Shown here piece after piece: positions 6,116-16,015 of a stretch of DNA of 64,000 nucleotides. Numbering within the stretch: position 1 is the first letter of the stretch; every line of letters begins with the position of its first letter. The position numbers and the translations under genes were made by a program. Source of the DNA: Bacteroides thetaiotaomicron VPI-5482 (GTDB lineage Bacteria; Bacteroidota; Bacteroidia; Bacteroidales; Bacteroidaceae); NCBI RefSeq assembly GCF_000011065.1, contig NC_004663.1, positions 3,782,001-3,846,000 on the forward strand, given 5' to 3'. A model generated the notes under the pieces. The model was not told the origin of the DNA and searched no databases. It was given only the letters and a program-made list of their open reading frames with translations.

Positions 6116-7471
6116 ATGACTGATACTATTTCATATCAATACGCTGCTCCGTCTGTCTTACAACGTTCGTCTGATCAGGACGAATTATTTCTGGCAAAAT
6201 ACAGTGAAATAGAAAAGAAAGAAGCTCCCTGTTTCTTTTGGGGGAAGCTGACACAACCTTATATGACGGCACGCTGCCTCATTGCGTTGTCCAACGTGGT
6301 ACAATCCAGTTTTAATCTGACTCCTGCCCAGCTTTCCATGCTGAAAGACCCGATTGTGACGGCAGGAAATGAACGTTTACGCTTCGAAGGATTTTCGAAT
6401 TGTGCAGGCGTATATGCCAGAGTCGATGTACTGCCCGACGGACACGACGGAGAGTTCCTGGAGAACGGAACAACGAATGTTGACTTCAATGCCGGTATGA
6501 TTTCTGCACTGGGAAGCATCAGCAAACAAGAAAAAGTAGTGATGTCAGTCGGACCTAAGGAGGTAGGGCTTTACAATAAAGGTGAAAAAGTAATAGAACG
6601 CAAAGTACCGCTGCCCGTAAAATGGATAAAGGGGCTGACCACGGTACAGATTTACCAGTCTGTTGCCGAACGGATGTATTCATTCAATCGTATACAGACT
6701 TTGCAACTCTTTCAGACACTCCCCAAAGGAACCGTGAAATGTGACTATTATTTGGTGATGCGCGGACAAAAACCTGCCTTTTCACCGGTGAAAAGTCTGA
6801 ATGCCGTTTGTATCGGAGGGGTACATCGTCTGCGCCTGCTCGAACCCCTGTTGCCGTTTGCTGACGAGCTGAGAGTCTTTGTCCATCCGACGATGCAATC
6901 GACCATTTGGCAACTCTATTTCGGTCCGGTTCGTTTCAGCCTTTCCCTGTCGCGGGAATGCTGGCGCGGATTCTCCGGAGAAGGTGCGGCATTGGACGCC
7001 CTGCTTGAAGACGTCCCGGAGAAATGGATAGCAGCGATGGATAAATACAGTTACGCCAACCAGCAGTTCAACCCCACTCTTTTCGCTATTGAGGAGCACA
7101 TTGATCTCGATAAGGTGGATTCTCTGTCTGCACGACTGGCAGCTATGGGGTTACTGGGCTTCGATCTGGATGATAATAGTTTCTTTTATCGTCGCCTGCC
7201 CTTTAAGACAGAGCGTATCCTGAGCCTCAATCCGCGTATGATAGCTGCCGAGAAGCTATTGGAAGAAGAGAAAGTGGAAATTATATCAAATGACGGAAAT
7301 CGGACCGAAGCACGTGTCGCTGGGAGCGGAGGAGTAAGACATACGGTTATTCTGGACAGGGAAAGTGAGAAAGAACGCTGCACCTGTACCTGGTTTAGCG
7401 GCAATCAGGGAGAACGGGGAGCCTGCAAACATATTTTAGCAGTCAAAAAACGAGTACAATGGAAGAACTGA
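6116..7471 (+). CDS. SWIM zinc-finger protein
   Basis: 451 residues from the ATG at 6116 (an upstream TTG at 6080 sits in the -7 box and is rejected). The C-terminus has C-T-C-T-W....GACKHILAV, the CxC...CxH signature of the SWIM zinc finger, a DNA- or protein-binding module. The N-terminal 380 residues have no domain I recognise. The next gene starts 13 bp before this stop, so translation is coupled. SWIM proteins paired with long helical-repeat proteins are known from MoxR-AAA/VWA conflict-type gene clusters in other bacteria; no MoxR or VWA gene is present here, so the role is open. Confidence 0.75.
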   Translation: MTDTISYQYAAPSVLQRSSDQDELFLAKYSEIEKKEAPCFFWGKLTQPYMTARCLIALSNVVQSSFNLTPAQLSMLKDPIVTAGNERLRFEGFSNCAGVYARVDVLPDGHDGEFLENGTTNVDFNAGMISALGSISKQEKVVMSVGPKEVGLYNKGEKVIERKVPLPVKWIKGLTTVQIYQSVAERMYSFNRIQTLQLFQTLPKGTVKCDYYLVMRGQKPAFSPVKSLNAVCIGGVHRLRLLEPLLPFADELRVFVHPTMQSTIWQLYFGPVRFSLSLSRECWRGFSGEGAALDALLEDVPEKWIAAMDKYSYANQQFNPTLFAIEEHIDLDKVDSLSARLAAMGLLGFDLDDNSFFYRRLPFKTERILSLNPRMIAAEKLLEEEKVEIISNDGNRTEARVAGSGGVRHTVILDRESEKERCTCTWFSGNQGERGACKHILAVKKRVQWKN

Positions 7472-10305
7472 AACACGAATTGGAGAAACTAGCCAAAACT
7501 TATGTGGATACTCCGGAGAAAGAAGAAAAGATATTGATTCCTTTTATCAAGCGATTATTAGAACTCCCGATGAAAGAAAGACGGAAAGTGATTCCAACTA
7601 TCGGAGAACTGCAATATGAAAGAGGAGAAGGTTGGATGACTTGCTGCGACCCTGCCCGAAGGCGTTTTCTTGCCGCAATTGAGTTTATAAGTGCCAATAA
7701 ACGTGAGATGACCATGGCATACGAAATAGATTTTGAGCTACTCTGCAAACTGCTCCAGCTTTACCGCCCCACTTGGTTATCCGACTTCATTAATGGTGAT
7801 CACTCATTCTATAGCTTCAACCTAAACTATCAAGAACTCATGCAGCTCGTAGATTTGGGGTATATAAAAGAGCTTTCTCCGAAGCTCTTGGGACAAATGG
7901 TCCCCTGGCAGATCAGAATAAGATCTTCCAACAGCAAAGAAGAAGAGACTTTCGACAGCAGCCCACTGCTGAAACGGGAAATCACCTTAAAAGAGCATAT
8001 TTGGTACGTCTTCGAATATGAATCAAATCTCGGCTACCTGGACGATTGCGCCAAGCGTGCTTATAAAGAAGGGATTACGGTGCAGGACGAAAGTTTCAGC
8101 GCAATTCTCTATCGTTTCTCGCTCGACGGACATCTGGACAGAAACCGGCTTCTGCGAGCAACACTTTCCACCTTCAACCGAAGTTTTAAAAAAGACATGG
8201 TAAATTGGTTTGCCGGACTCTTTGAAGAATTGCAGCCAAGGGCGGAAGAACTCATATCCCTGCAAGAAGAAATCATGCAAGTGTTCACCTCTCCATACAC
8301 CAAACCGGTGAATGTGATGTTACAGCAATTAAAAAAGATTGCTTCCGAAGGCGGGTTCCGCTATCAGGAGTTTATCGAGCGTGCGACTACTCTTTTCTTT
8401 TCCAGCCCCAAAAACTCACTGCTTACTATTTATTCCATTTTTGAGCAGATCGTTGCCGGGCACCCCGAAATGAAAGAAGCGTGTTGCATCCCACTCTGCC
8501 AACTATTCCTGAAGAAAGATGAAAGCCTGCAAAAGAAAGCTGCCAGCTTTATATCAAAGTACGGAGACGCATCCTCTTCTACATTGCAAGAGACATTGCT
8601 ATCTTACCAATCCGAGATGTTCCAGAGCGTACAGGATATACTTGTTTCTTTCATGAAGCAGCCTGCGGAAGAAACTGGCCTTCCCGAAACAACCTTCCAA
8701 GAAAAGGTTCGTATTTGTCGGGAAGACAACCGTATCCCGTTTCCTGCCAATAAAGAAGATTTTCTGTTCCAGCTCAGCCGCCTGTTCGACATGGATGAAA
8801 GTTGGGAAACAGACACAACGATTGCCGCCCTCATCGCCTTCCATCCCCAGTTGGATGAAGAAGATTTCAGCCGGATGGAGCCTGTATTCCAACGGGCAGC
8901 CAACATCATTATCAACAGTTGGGCAGTATACGAGAACTTTCTTGCCACTTTCCTGCTGGAATATCAACGTTTATGGACACAAAAAGACACTGCCAACCAA
9001 GGATTCCTAAGTAAAATCTTCGCACGCCTGGAAGAAAGACTCAAAGGAATAGACGCAAACAGAGGAGCCTACGACGAACGTGCTTTCAAGCGTCTTGCAG
9101 ACTGGCAGCCAACTTACAGCAATAGAACCTGTTTTGAACCTATCAAACAATTGTGGCTGGAAGTAATCCGTAAAATCAAAAAAGGCGACTCATTACCTTT
9201 ACTCTCTACTCCGACACATAGCCCGGCATACATCCAGGCCACCGAACTTGTACGACGGCTCGCCGTTTATCAGGAAGCGAATGCAAAGCCTTGTTCATGG
9301 GACTTTCAGCTGGCCATAGCACGCTGCGCTTTAGAAGACAAGGAAGAAGCCATTGCTGTCGCCCGACAATTATTAAATAATGAATATCTGCATCTTTGTC
9401 TCTTTTTATTAGATAAAGGGACGCAGCCCGAACCACCGTACAATCATCCATCTGCCTGGCTTGCAGCCGGACTGGTGAAAGAGCCGGATACTGAATTCGA
9501 AGCATTCAAAAACTTCTCCTGCAACACGCTGCCCCACAATTACCTGACAGGAAATTACGGCTGGAAAGAACCGGCACAGAAAGAAAATCAATATGCAGCA
9601 GATGTACGTCTGCTCCAGCTCGATTTCTACAAGTGGCATGAGTATGCAGAACACAACAGCCACCAGCTTTGGCAAGAACATCTGATCATCAACAGCAGAT
9701 ACAATATAGGCGATTCCGACTATATGGAACGTCTGTTCAGCTTCTTCCCCAACCAACCGGAACCACTGGTTGCACAAATCATCAACTGCTACATGGACTT
9801 CGGTTCACCGCAGGAAGAGAGCAAACGCAGTGTAGCCAATGCTTTACGTATGTTATTGTCTTTTCACTGTCCGCTCCGGGAGATGAGTTTACTGTTGCTG
9901 GGCGGAGGCCTGCTTTTTACTGACAAAACCGTCCGTTCATACGCTGCGGAGCTATGGGTGGAAGGCATCGCTAACAACAGAATAGACAATCACCGGTTAG
10001 GAGAAATAGTAGCACGAATTATCAATATGGGCATTGTTCCGCTAAAACGCTTCACCACAGAAGTGTATGAAAGCATATACAAACGAAGCGCCTTTCACAA
10101 TCAACAACTGGAAGAGTTACTCACTGTATTGATCGGCGGATTGCCCGACAATCCGGTCACCGGACAAAAACAGTTACTCGAACTCTACGCGGAAGTGCTT
10201 CGCATGAACGGTCATTGCGTAACTGACGACAAAGTCCGCGAGCGCCTGGAAATGTGGAAAAAGAATGCTAATCTGAAAAAAGTAGTTACGGCATTAGAGA
10301 GGTGA
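7459..10305 (+). CDS. DUF6493-like long helical protein A
   Basis: 948 residues, cytoplasmic by appearance (no signal peptide, no membrane segments). It is nearly all helical, with HEAT-like stretches (for example ...LLTIYSIFEQIVAGHPEMKEACCIPLCQLFLKKD...). Shared landmarks with the next gene, such as LSTPTH.PA.I, an ...HPSAWLAAGLVK.P.TEF..FK.FS segment and a C-terminal ERLEMWKKNANLKKVV, show that the two are paralogues. I assign it to the DUF6493 group on this pattern. It overlaps the SWIM gene by 13 bp, which implies a shared pathway or complex. Function unknown. Confidence 0.68.
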   Translation: MEELKHELEKLAKTYVDTPEKEEKILIPFIKRLLELPMKERRKVIPTIGELQYERGEGWMTCCDPARRRFLAAIEFISANKREMTMAYEIDFELLCKLLQLYRPTWLSDFINGDHSFYSFNLNYQELMQLVDLGYIKELSPKLLGQMVPWQIRIRSSNSKEEETFDSSPLLKREITLKEHIWYVFEYESNLGYLDDCAKRAYKEGITVQDESFSAILYRFSLDGHLDRNRLLRATLSTFNRSFKKDMVNWFAGLFEELQPRAEELISLQEEIMQVFTSPYTKPVNVMLQQLKKIASEGGFRYQEFIERATTLFFSSPKNSLLTIYSIFEQIVAGHPEMKEACCIPLCQLFLKKDESLQKKAASFISKYGDASSSTLQETLLSYQSEMFQSVQDILVSFMKQPAEETGLPETTFQEKVRICREDNRIPFPANKEDFLFQLSRLFDMDESWETDTTIAALIAFHPQLDEEDFSRMEPVFQRAANIIINSWAVYENFLATFLLEYQRLWTQKDTANQGFLSKIFARLEERLKGIDANRGAYDERAFKRLADWQPTYSNRTCFEPIKQLWLEVIRKIKKGDSLPLLSTPTHSPAYIQATELVRRLAVYQEANAKPCSWDFQLAIARCALEDKEEAIAVARQLLNNEYLHLCLFLLDKGTQPEPPYNHPSAWLAAGLVKEPDTEFEAFKNFSCNTLPHNYLTGNYGWKEPAQKENQYAADVRLLQLDFYKWHEYAEHNSHQLWQEHLIINSRYNIGDSDYMERLFSFFPNQPEPLVAQIINCYMDFGSPQEESKRSVANALRMLLSFHCPLREMSLLLLGGGLLFTDKTVRSYAAELWVEGIANNRIDNHRLGEIVARIINMGIVPLKRFTTEVYESIYKRSAFHNQQLEELLTVLIGGLPDNPVTGQKQLLELYAEVLRMNGHCVTDDKVRERLEMWKKNANLKKVVTALER

Positions 10306-10306
10306 T

Positions 10307-10334
10307 AGGTAACAGGTAATAAGTAATAGGTAAT
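10307..10334. repeat. 7-bp tandem repeat (AGGTAAT x4)
   Basis: AGGTAAC, AGGTAAT, AAGTAAT, AGGTAAT in direct succession just after the stop of protein A, in the 140-bp gap before its paralogue. Simple-sequence repeat, no visible function. Confidence 0.75.
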
Positions 10335-10445
10335 ATTGCTTGGTATCAGGTTTTTATCATTTCAGGTGATCTTAATTGATTTAAAGTAGACTAATTTATA
10401 AACACGGATATTGTTATCATATATCCTTCAATCAAAATTATAACC

Positions 10446-13349
10446 ATGACTGCACTAGAAACACAGCTTACCGAGATAGTAGAAAAAGAGCAAGGGCAGA
10501 AGATCATTCCTTTTCTTCAGAAACTGACACAGGAGGAGCGGGAGAGCCTCATTCCCTGCCTCAGCCGATTGGAAGAATACTATAATAAGTTTGTCCAGCT
10601 GGAAGAAAGGACATACGGTACGCGTGCCACGTCGGGACAGCATCACATTATTGATCTTGCCGCCCTTGTGATTTTTCCCCTCAAGGAATTTCGCAAACAC
10701 GAATGGGGGATAAACACAGCGCATCTGAACGAGATAGCTGCATGGCATATTCCCACGTGGCTGGATAGTTATTTCGTTGAAGGTGAAGGTAAGGAGTTTG
10801 GCGGTTTTTACAATATGGACTACGAGATATTGATGGACTGGATAGAAAGGGGTATTCTCACCATTTCCCCCTCTCCGCAGACGATAGCAGGTTATCTGGT
10901 TAACTATATCCACACTACCCCCGTATTAGAAAAGCGGGATATTACAATCAACGAGCACATCTGGTATTTGTTTGAATATGACTGCGGGCAAAACTGGCAC
11001 GCCAATCCGGCCAAAGGATATCCTTATTATACATTCCAACACTTCACCGAGAACGGAAAGCTAGACCGTATGCGTGTACTGAAAGAGTCTTTGCTGGCAA
11101 TCAACCGGAACTTTAACAAGAACCTGTGCAGCTGGTTTGCCGGTATGTTTACGGCACTCAGCCCCAGCGTTGAAGAACAACTGACATTACAGCCGGAGAT
11201 GCTTGCCGCACTATCTTCTCCCCATAGCCGTCCGATAAATATCATCCTCGGTCTTCTGAAGAATCTGTGCAGCCATCCCCGGTTCCTGACAGATGATTTT
11301 CTGGATCAGACCACTGTCCTCTTCGCTTCGGACGTAAAAGCTGTCCATCAAAACACGCTGGGAGTTCTCAGTAAACTGGCGAAAGAGAAAAAAGAATATC
11401 GTGATACCATCTGTTGCGCTGCCGCACAAGGGTTGATGAGTCGCGACGAATCTACTCAGAACAAGATAGTGAAACTGATTCAGACATTTGGAGAAACAGA
11501 GTCGCCCACATTGAAAGAAGCACTCTCTGCTTATGCAGAAACAATGCTGACCAGCACTAAAAAAGAGTTGGCAGCTTATCTGAAAGACAATGTTTCAGAT
11601 GCTTTATCTACCGATAAAGTCTTGCTGACTACTCTTGACGAGCAGGCAAGTGTCGCCTCCTTCGACTATGAACCGATGCCACCCATCCTTCGGGAAGACA
11701 ACCGGATACAGGAAATTACTTCCATCGAAGACCTGATATTTCTGGCCAGCCAAATACTAGATTCCAATGAGCTATACCACTTCGACCTTTTCCTGAATGC
11801 GTTGGTAGAATGGAATGAGCAACTGGAAGCGAAACATATCACCCAATGGACACCTGTTCTTCAACGTGCCTATAAGTTACTTATCAATGGCGGAAGTTCA
11901 CGCAACGGAATATTGGATTCTATGATGGCAACGTTCCTTATCGACTACGCAAAACTATTAATCAAGCGTTTCCCTGTAGAAGCAAAAGAACTGAGCACCC
12001 TGCACGAGAAAATGGTGCAGAAAGACGAACTTCAGAAAGGTCAGTGGAGATATCGCAATCTGCAGAGAATAACCATCCGCCAAAAGAGTAATAAAAGAAC
12101 GGAATTTCCTATTCACAAACAATTACTGTACCGGACATTAGACCTTTTGGAAAGTAACGAGAACCGACTTCCCATGCTATCCACTCCTACGCATATGCCT
12201 GCATTTATTGACCCCATAGTTCTGATAAAAAGACTCGGACAATATCAGCAGGCCAATGCCGAACCGGACGATATAGATATGCAGATAGCCCTGTCGAGGA
12301 TGGCATTGAATAATTATCCCTCGCAAGACTTTCCGACTGTTCTTCAGGAACTGAAAGGGGAATACCAAAGTTTGTTTTCCTTCTTGATAGGAGCAAAAGA
12401 TGCAGTACCACAAGCTCCCTTCGCCCATCCTTCATGGTGGATGACAGCAGGATTGATCAAATCACCGGAGACGGTTTATACTGAATTTAAAGATTTCTCT
12501 TATAGCAAAAGCTCACGCGAATTTCTGACGGGAAACTTCTCATGGTGGACTTTCCAAACCCCTCATTCATATACTGATTATCACAACAAAGTAGTCAACT
12601 GGACATCTTCAACCCTTAGTTTCAATGTTCCGGAAGGAGAGAACATCCACATCGTCAACAAAGGAAAGTATGATGAGAGAGTGAGTTATCACTCGTATGA
12701 TCCGCATCCGCTACTGGTGGAAATGTATTCACAGATAGAACGTTATGACGATATACAAAACGATCTGCCCCGCCTTGTATGGCTGGCTCCCAATACACCG
12801 GAACCATTGTTTGTATGGTGCATCCGCTGTGCCATTTATGATCCGATGCTAAATGAAGTGAGAGAAGTTGGTATCACCCAAGCCACCATAGAGGCACTCC
12901 ACCAATTAAGGCACGAATGGCATGAGACCTCTTATCTGCTGGAAGCGAGTTGTATGCTGGTAGCCGACAAGACTTCCCGTTCTTATGCCGCCGGAATATG
13001 GACGGACCGTGTCAACACAGGATGTATAGACAGTGCACGTATCGGCAGGATACTGGGTTCGCACCAACGTACCGGATGGGGACCTCTGAAAAGACTTACC
13101 GACTTGATACAACAGCAAATGATAAACGTCAGCCCACTACACAACCGGGAACTGGAGCTGCTACTTACATCACTGATTGCCGAACTTCCGGAACAGCCTG
13201 TCAAGGAACTGAAGAAGCTGCTGGAAATATATTCGGAACTGCTGTCTGTCAATAACAGCAGAGTAACGGATGAACGTATTCTGCAACTACTCGAAATATG
13301 GAAGAATACGGCCAATCTAAAAAAAGTAATAGTCAGTATCAACCGCTGA
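10446..13349 (+). CDS. DUF6493-like long helical protein B
   Basis: 967 residues, paralogue of the preceding gene with the same landmarks in the same order (LSTPTHMPAFID, HPSWWMTAGLIKSPETVYTEFKDFS, C-terminal LLEIWKNTANLKKVI). No signal peptide or membrane segment. The 140-bp gap holds no clear promoter, so co-transcription with the SWIM gene is likely. The pair suggests duplication and divergence of a scaffold or HEAT-repeat-like subunit. Function unknown. Confidence 0.68.
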   Translation: MTALETQLTEIVEKEQGQKIIPFLQKLTQEERESLIPCLSRLEEYYNKFVQLEERTYGTRATSGQHHIIDLAALVIFPLKEFRKHEWGINTAHLNEIAAWHIPTWLDSYFVEGEGKEFGGFYNMDYEILMDWIERGILTISPSPQTIAGYLVNYIHTTPVLEKRDITINEHIWYLFEYDCGQNWHANPAKGYPYYTFQHFTENGKLDRMRVLKESLLAINRNFNKNLCSWFAGMFTALSPSVEEQLTLQPEMLAALSSPHSRPINIILGLLKNLCSHPRFLTDDFLDQTTVLFASDVKAVHQNTLGVLSKLAKEKKEYRDTICCAAAQGLMSRDESTQNKIVKLIQTFGETESPTLKEALSAYAETMLTSTKKELAAYLKDNVSDALSTDKVLLTTLDEQASVASFDYEPMPPILREDNRIQEITSIEDLIFLASQILDSNELYHFDLFLNALVEWNEQLEAKHITQWTPVLQRAYKLLINGGSSRNGILDSMMATFLIDYAKLLIKRFPVEAKELSTLHEKMVQKDELQKGQWRYRNLQRITIRQKSNKRTEFPIHKQLLYRTLDLLESNENRLPMLSTPTHMPAFIDPIVLIKRLGQYQQANAEPDDIDMQIALSRMALNNYPSQDFPTVLQELKGEYQSLFSFLIGAKDAVPQAPFAHPSWWMTAGLIKSPETVYTEFKDFSYSKSSREFLTGNFSWWTFQTPHSYTDYHNKVVNWTSSTLSFNVPEGENIHIVNKGKYDERVSYHSYDPHPLLVEMYSQIERYDDIQNDLPRLVWLAPNTPEPLFVWCIRCAIYDPMLNEVREVGITQATIEALHQLRHEWHETSYLLEASCMLVADKTSRSYAAGIWTDRVNTGCIDSARIGRILGSHQRTGWGPLKRLTDLIQQQMINVSPLHNRELELLLTSLIAELPEQPVKELKKLLEIYSELLSVNNSRVTDERILQLLEIWKNTANLKKVIVSINR

Positions 13350-13401
13350 AAATCCGGATAAATCACAGAAGAAGGTGTGCCGGTATTCAGACTATATTTG
13401 C

Positions 13402-13533
13402 ATATAGGGTATAGTTACCGTTCATGCAGGGTATAGTAACCTAACATGCAGGATATATATGTCCAACGTACAGGGGATATATATCCAACACGCAGGGCAT
13501 ATATGTCCAACGCGCAGGATATATAGATCCAAC
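13402..13533. repeat. Six tandem diverged 22-bp units
   Basis: Units begin at 13402, 13424, 13446, 13468, 13490 and 13512, each exactly 22 bp, mostly of the form (A/G)nGCAGGrtATATA..TCCAAC. The unit cores GGATATATATCC are self-complementary. They lie between the DUF6493 cluster and the dipeptidase promoter. There are no unique spacers, so this is not CRISPR. Confidence 0.85.
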
Positions 13534-13556
13534 AAACAGCGTAAAAAAGGCTTTTT

Positions 13557-13588
13557 ATTGGTGCTAAATTCAAAAAGAAGTATCTTTG
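13557..13588 (+). promoter_or_regulatory. Promoter of the dipeptidase gene
   Basis: ATTG (13557-13560), 20 bp, TATCTTTG (13581-13588), about 22 nt before the ATG. An AAAGGAG lies 5-6 nt before the start. Confidence 0.68.
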
Positions 13589-13610
13589 GCACACAAAACC
13601 CAAAGGAGTA

Positions 13611-14489
13611 ATGATGATGCTGAAATATAGTTTATTTGTCTTTTGCTTTCTGCTGGCAGGGTATTCCTGCGTATCGGGGCATAAGGAGACAAAGACATCT
13701 GCAGAGACCGAAATAACGTACACAGACTCTATGTGCGCAGGACTCGGAGATACAAGCCCCGAAGGTACAGCATCCGACTGTACATCCCTTGCTCATGCGG
13801 ACTCCATTGATGCAGATTCTATTTATACATCCCCCTCGCAGAAAAATGAATCCGCCAGTACACTGATTCCAAGGCATCAGAAAAGCCCGATGGCTCTTTA
13901 CATGGATTCTCTGAGACTAATAAATATAGCGGAGCTGGACAACAGCATCGCCATCAGCCTAATGTACACAAAAGCGGATAACTTCACCGGAGAAATTCTT
14001 TATGACGACCTGTCCGAAGCCTATCTGCATCCTCATGCGGCGTATGCCCTCTTAAAAGCACAAGAAGCACTGAAGGTACTGCATCCATCTTACAGTCTCA
14101 TTATTTACGACGCTGCACGTCCGATGTCGGTACAGAGAAAAATGTGGGATGTGGTCAAAGGAACTTCCAAATACAGATATGTCTCCAATCCCAACCGTGG
14201 AGGCGGACTTCATAATTACGGCCTGGCGGTAGACATCAGCATTCAGGACTCGCTGGGGCGACCGTTGCCTATGGGCACAAAGGTAGATCATCTTGGAGTA
14301 GAAGCGCACATCACCGAAGAAGGCGAACTGATACGCAACGGAAAAATCACCGAAACAGAACGTCAGAACCGGATATTATTGAGGAAAGTAATGAAAGCCG
14401 CCGGATTCCGTGCATTGCCCAGCGAATGGTGGCATTTCAACTTCTGCAGCCGGGAAGAAGCCCGGAAGAAATACAACGTAATACCATAA
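13611..14489 (+). CDS. VanX/DdpX-like D-Ala-D-Ala dipeptidase lipoprotein
   Basis: 292 residues. A lipoprotein signal with lipobox LAGYSC puts it in the periplasm or outer membrane. After a low-complexity linker, residues about 90-292 are an M15D zinc dipeptidase. Ligands H201 and D208 (GGLHNYGLAVD), E272 and H275 (SEWWHF) match the order and spacing of VanX. The family hydrolyses D-alanyl-D-alanine. In a Bacteroides periplasm this suggests peptidoglycan turnover or muropeptide nutrition rather than vancomycin resistance, as no vanH/vanA-like genes are nearby. The start ATGATG at 13611 sits behind AAAGGAG; an internal ATG at 13614 is equally possible. Confidence 0.85.
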   Translation: MMMLKYSLFVFCFLLAGYSCVSGHKETKTSAETEITYTDSMCAGLGDTSPEGTASDCTSLAHADSIDADSIYTSPSQKNESASTLIPRHQKSPMALYMDSLRLINIAELDNSIAISLMYTKADNFTGEILYDDLSEAYLHPHAAYALLKAQEALKVLHPSYSLIIYDAARPMSVQRKMWDVVKGTSKYRYVSNPNRGGGLHNYGLAVDISIQDSLGRPLPMGTKVDHLGVEAHITEEGELIRNGKITETERQNRILLRKVMKAAGFRALPSEWWHFNFCSREEARKKYNVIP

Positions 14490-14526
14490 ACGAGTACCAC
14501 CATATAACGCCGAATATAAACAACCT

Positions 14527-15717
14527 ATGATGCAAATCTCCCCCGAAACCCAGCTCTTTATCCGCGAACATCAGACGGATGATGTACGTGCTCTGGCCCT
14601 GCAAGCCCGGAAATACCCGAATGTAGATATGCCGACCGCCATCACACAGATAGCAGGAAGGCAAGTTGCCGCCGAAAAGATTCCATCATGGAGAGATACG
14701 GATGATATATGGTACCCGAAGCACCTGTCACTGGAGCAATGTTCGTCAGAAGTCACCGCCCGCTACAAAGCAACCCTTCTAAAAGGTAACTCCCTGACGG
14801 ACCTGACCGGAGGATTCGGAATAGACTGCGCTTTCCTTGCTGCCAGATTCAAATCCGCCACTTACGTAGAACGTCAGCAGGAACTCTGCGAGATAGCAGC
14901 ACACAACTTTCCCATCCTGAACCTAAACCATATCAACGTAAAGAACGAGGACGGAGTGAGTTATCTGCAAGCTATGTCTCCGGTAGACTGCATCTTCCTC
15001 GATCCTGCCCGCCGCAACGAGCACGGAGGAAAGACGGTTGCCATCTCAGACTGTGAACCCGATGTAGCCGAACTGGAAGAACTCTTACTGAACAAAGCGG
15101 AACAGGTCATGGTCAAACTCTCGCCCATGCTGGACTTGTCATTGGCATTGAAAGAGTTACAACACGTACAGGAAGTCCACATCATATCTGCCAATAATGA
15201 ATGCAAAGAGTTACTACTGATACTCGGACAAGCATCGGCAGAAGAAATATCCATCCATTGCGTAAATCTCCCTACCAGGGGGGCACAGGAAGAACAGCAT
15301 TTCGTATTCACCCGCGAACAGGAGCAGTGCAGCGAATGCAACTATACCGACACACTGGAAAATTATCTCTATGAGCCGAACGCTTCACTCCTGAAAGCCG
15401 GAGCTTTCCGCAGCATCGCCTCCGCATTTCCTGTTAAAAAACTGCATCCTAACAGTCATCTTTATACTTCTGATGTGTTGGTCGAGAGCTTTCCCGGCAG
15501 GGCTTTCCACATCATTAGTCAGTGCAGCCTTAATAAAAAAGAACTAAAAGAAAGTCTCGGAGACTTGAAAAAAGCAAATATCACAGTACGTAACTTTCCG
15601 GCTACGGTTGCCGAACTCCGTAAACGAATCAAATTGTCGGAAGGTGGAGACACTTATCTGTTTGCCAGCACCTTAAACAACGGACAAAAAGTACTGATCC
15701 GCTGTGAGAAAGCCTGA
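14527..15717 (+). CDS. PG_1098-type SAM-dependent methyltransferase
   Basis: 396 residues. The SAM-binding motif LTGGFGIDCAFLA (about residues 95-110) is followed by an acidic YVERQ, then DCIFLDPARR (motif IV, about 155), and a C-terminal THUMP-like/PG_1098 region (SLLKAGAFRSIA..FPVKKLHPNSHLYTS). This set is typical of the Bacteroidetes PG_1098 family of class I methyltransferases, probably acting on RNA; the substrate is not known to me. It lies 37 bp after the dipeptidase gene and probably shares its transcript. Confidence 0.78.
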   Translation: MMQISPETQLFIREHQTDDVRALALQARKYPNVDMPTAITQIAGRQVAAEKIPSWRDTDDIWYPKHLSLEQCSSEVTARYKATLLKGNSLTDLTGGFGIDCAFLAARFKSATYVERQQELCEIAAHNFPILNLNHINVKNEDGVSYLQAMSPVDCIFLDPARRNEHGGKTVAISDCEPDVAELEELLLNKAEQVMVKLSPMLDLSLALKELQHVQEVHIISANNECKELLLILGQASAEEISIHCVNLPTRGAQEEQHFVFTREQEQCSECNYTDTLENYLYEPNASLLKAGAFRSIASAFPVKKLHPNSHLYTSDVLVESFPGRAFHIISQCSLNKKELKESLGDLKKANITVRNFPATVAELRKRIKLSEGGDTYLFASTLNNGQKVLIRCEKA

Positions 15718-15854
15718 GTCTGTAATAGCATTACAACACAGCCCCTTCCTGCACCATTACATCAGTATATGAAATAGGAACGATAAAAAAGGATAAGGAT
15801 CACTCAGCTGTCCTTAAAATCCCAGACTGAATTTCCCGAAAAATAAATGAGAGT

Positions 15855-15994
15855 GTGTCAAAAGTCAATAGTAACGAAACTGGGGCTGACAAAAAAGTCG
15901 GCAGTATCTTAAATCTCCTCCTTCGGGAAGGAGGAGTACCCGCAGGGGGAGGTGGTAGGTGAATACACAAGCTATTGCTACTGACTTTTGACAC
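15855..15994. repeat. MITE-like element with 20-bp terminal repeats (copy 2)
   Basis: A 140-bp element bounded by GTGTCAAAAGTCAATAGTAA (15855-15874) and an inverted copy (15975-15994) with 18 of 20 matches. Inside is an inverted copy of the 5.5-kb repeat, including the 22-bp palindrome at 15915-15936. I see no target-site duplication. It lies between two convergent genes. Confidence 0.75.
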
Positions 15995-16015
15995 CCCCAT
16001 TAATGAGTAATATTA

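Noticed and set aside
13402..13533. CRISPR-like regular repeats
   Set aside because: Units abut with no unique spacers, diverge from each other, and no cas gene is near.
13611..14489. Vancomycin-resistance vanX
   Set aside because: The fold is VanX-like, but it is a lipoprotein with no vanH/vanA/vanRS-like genes nearby.
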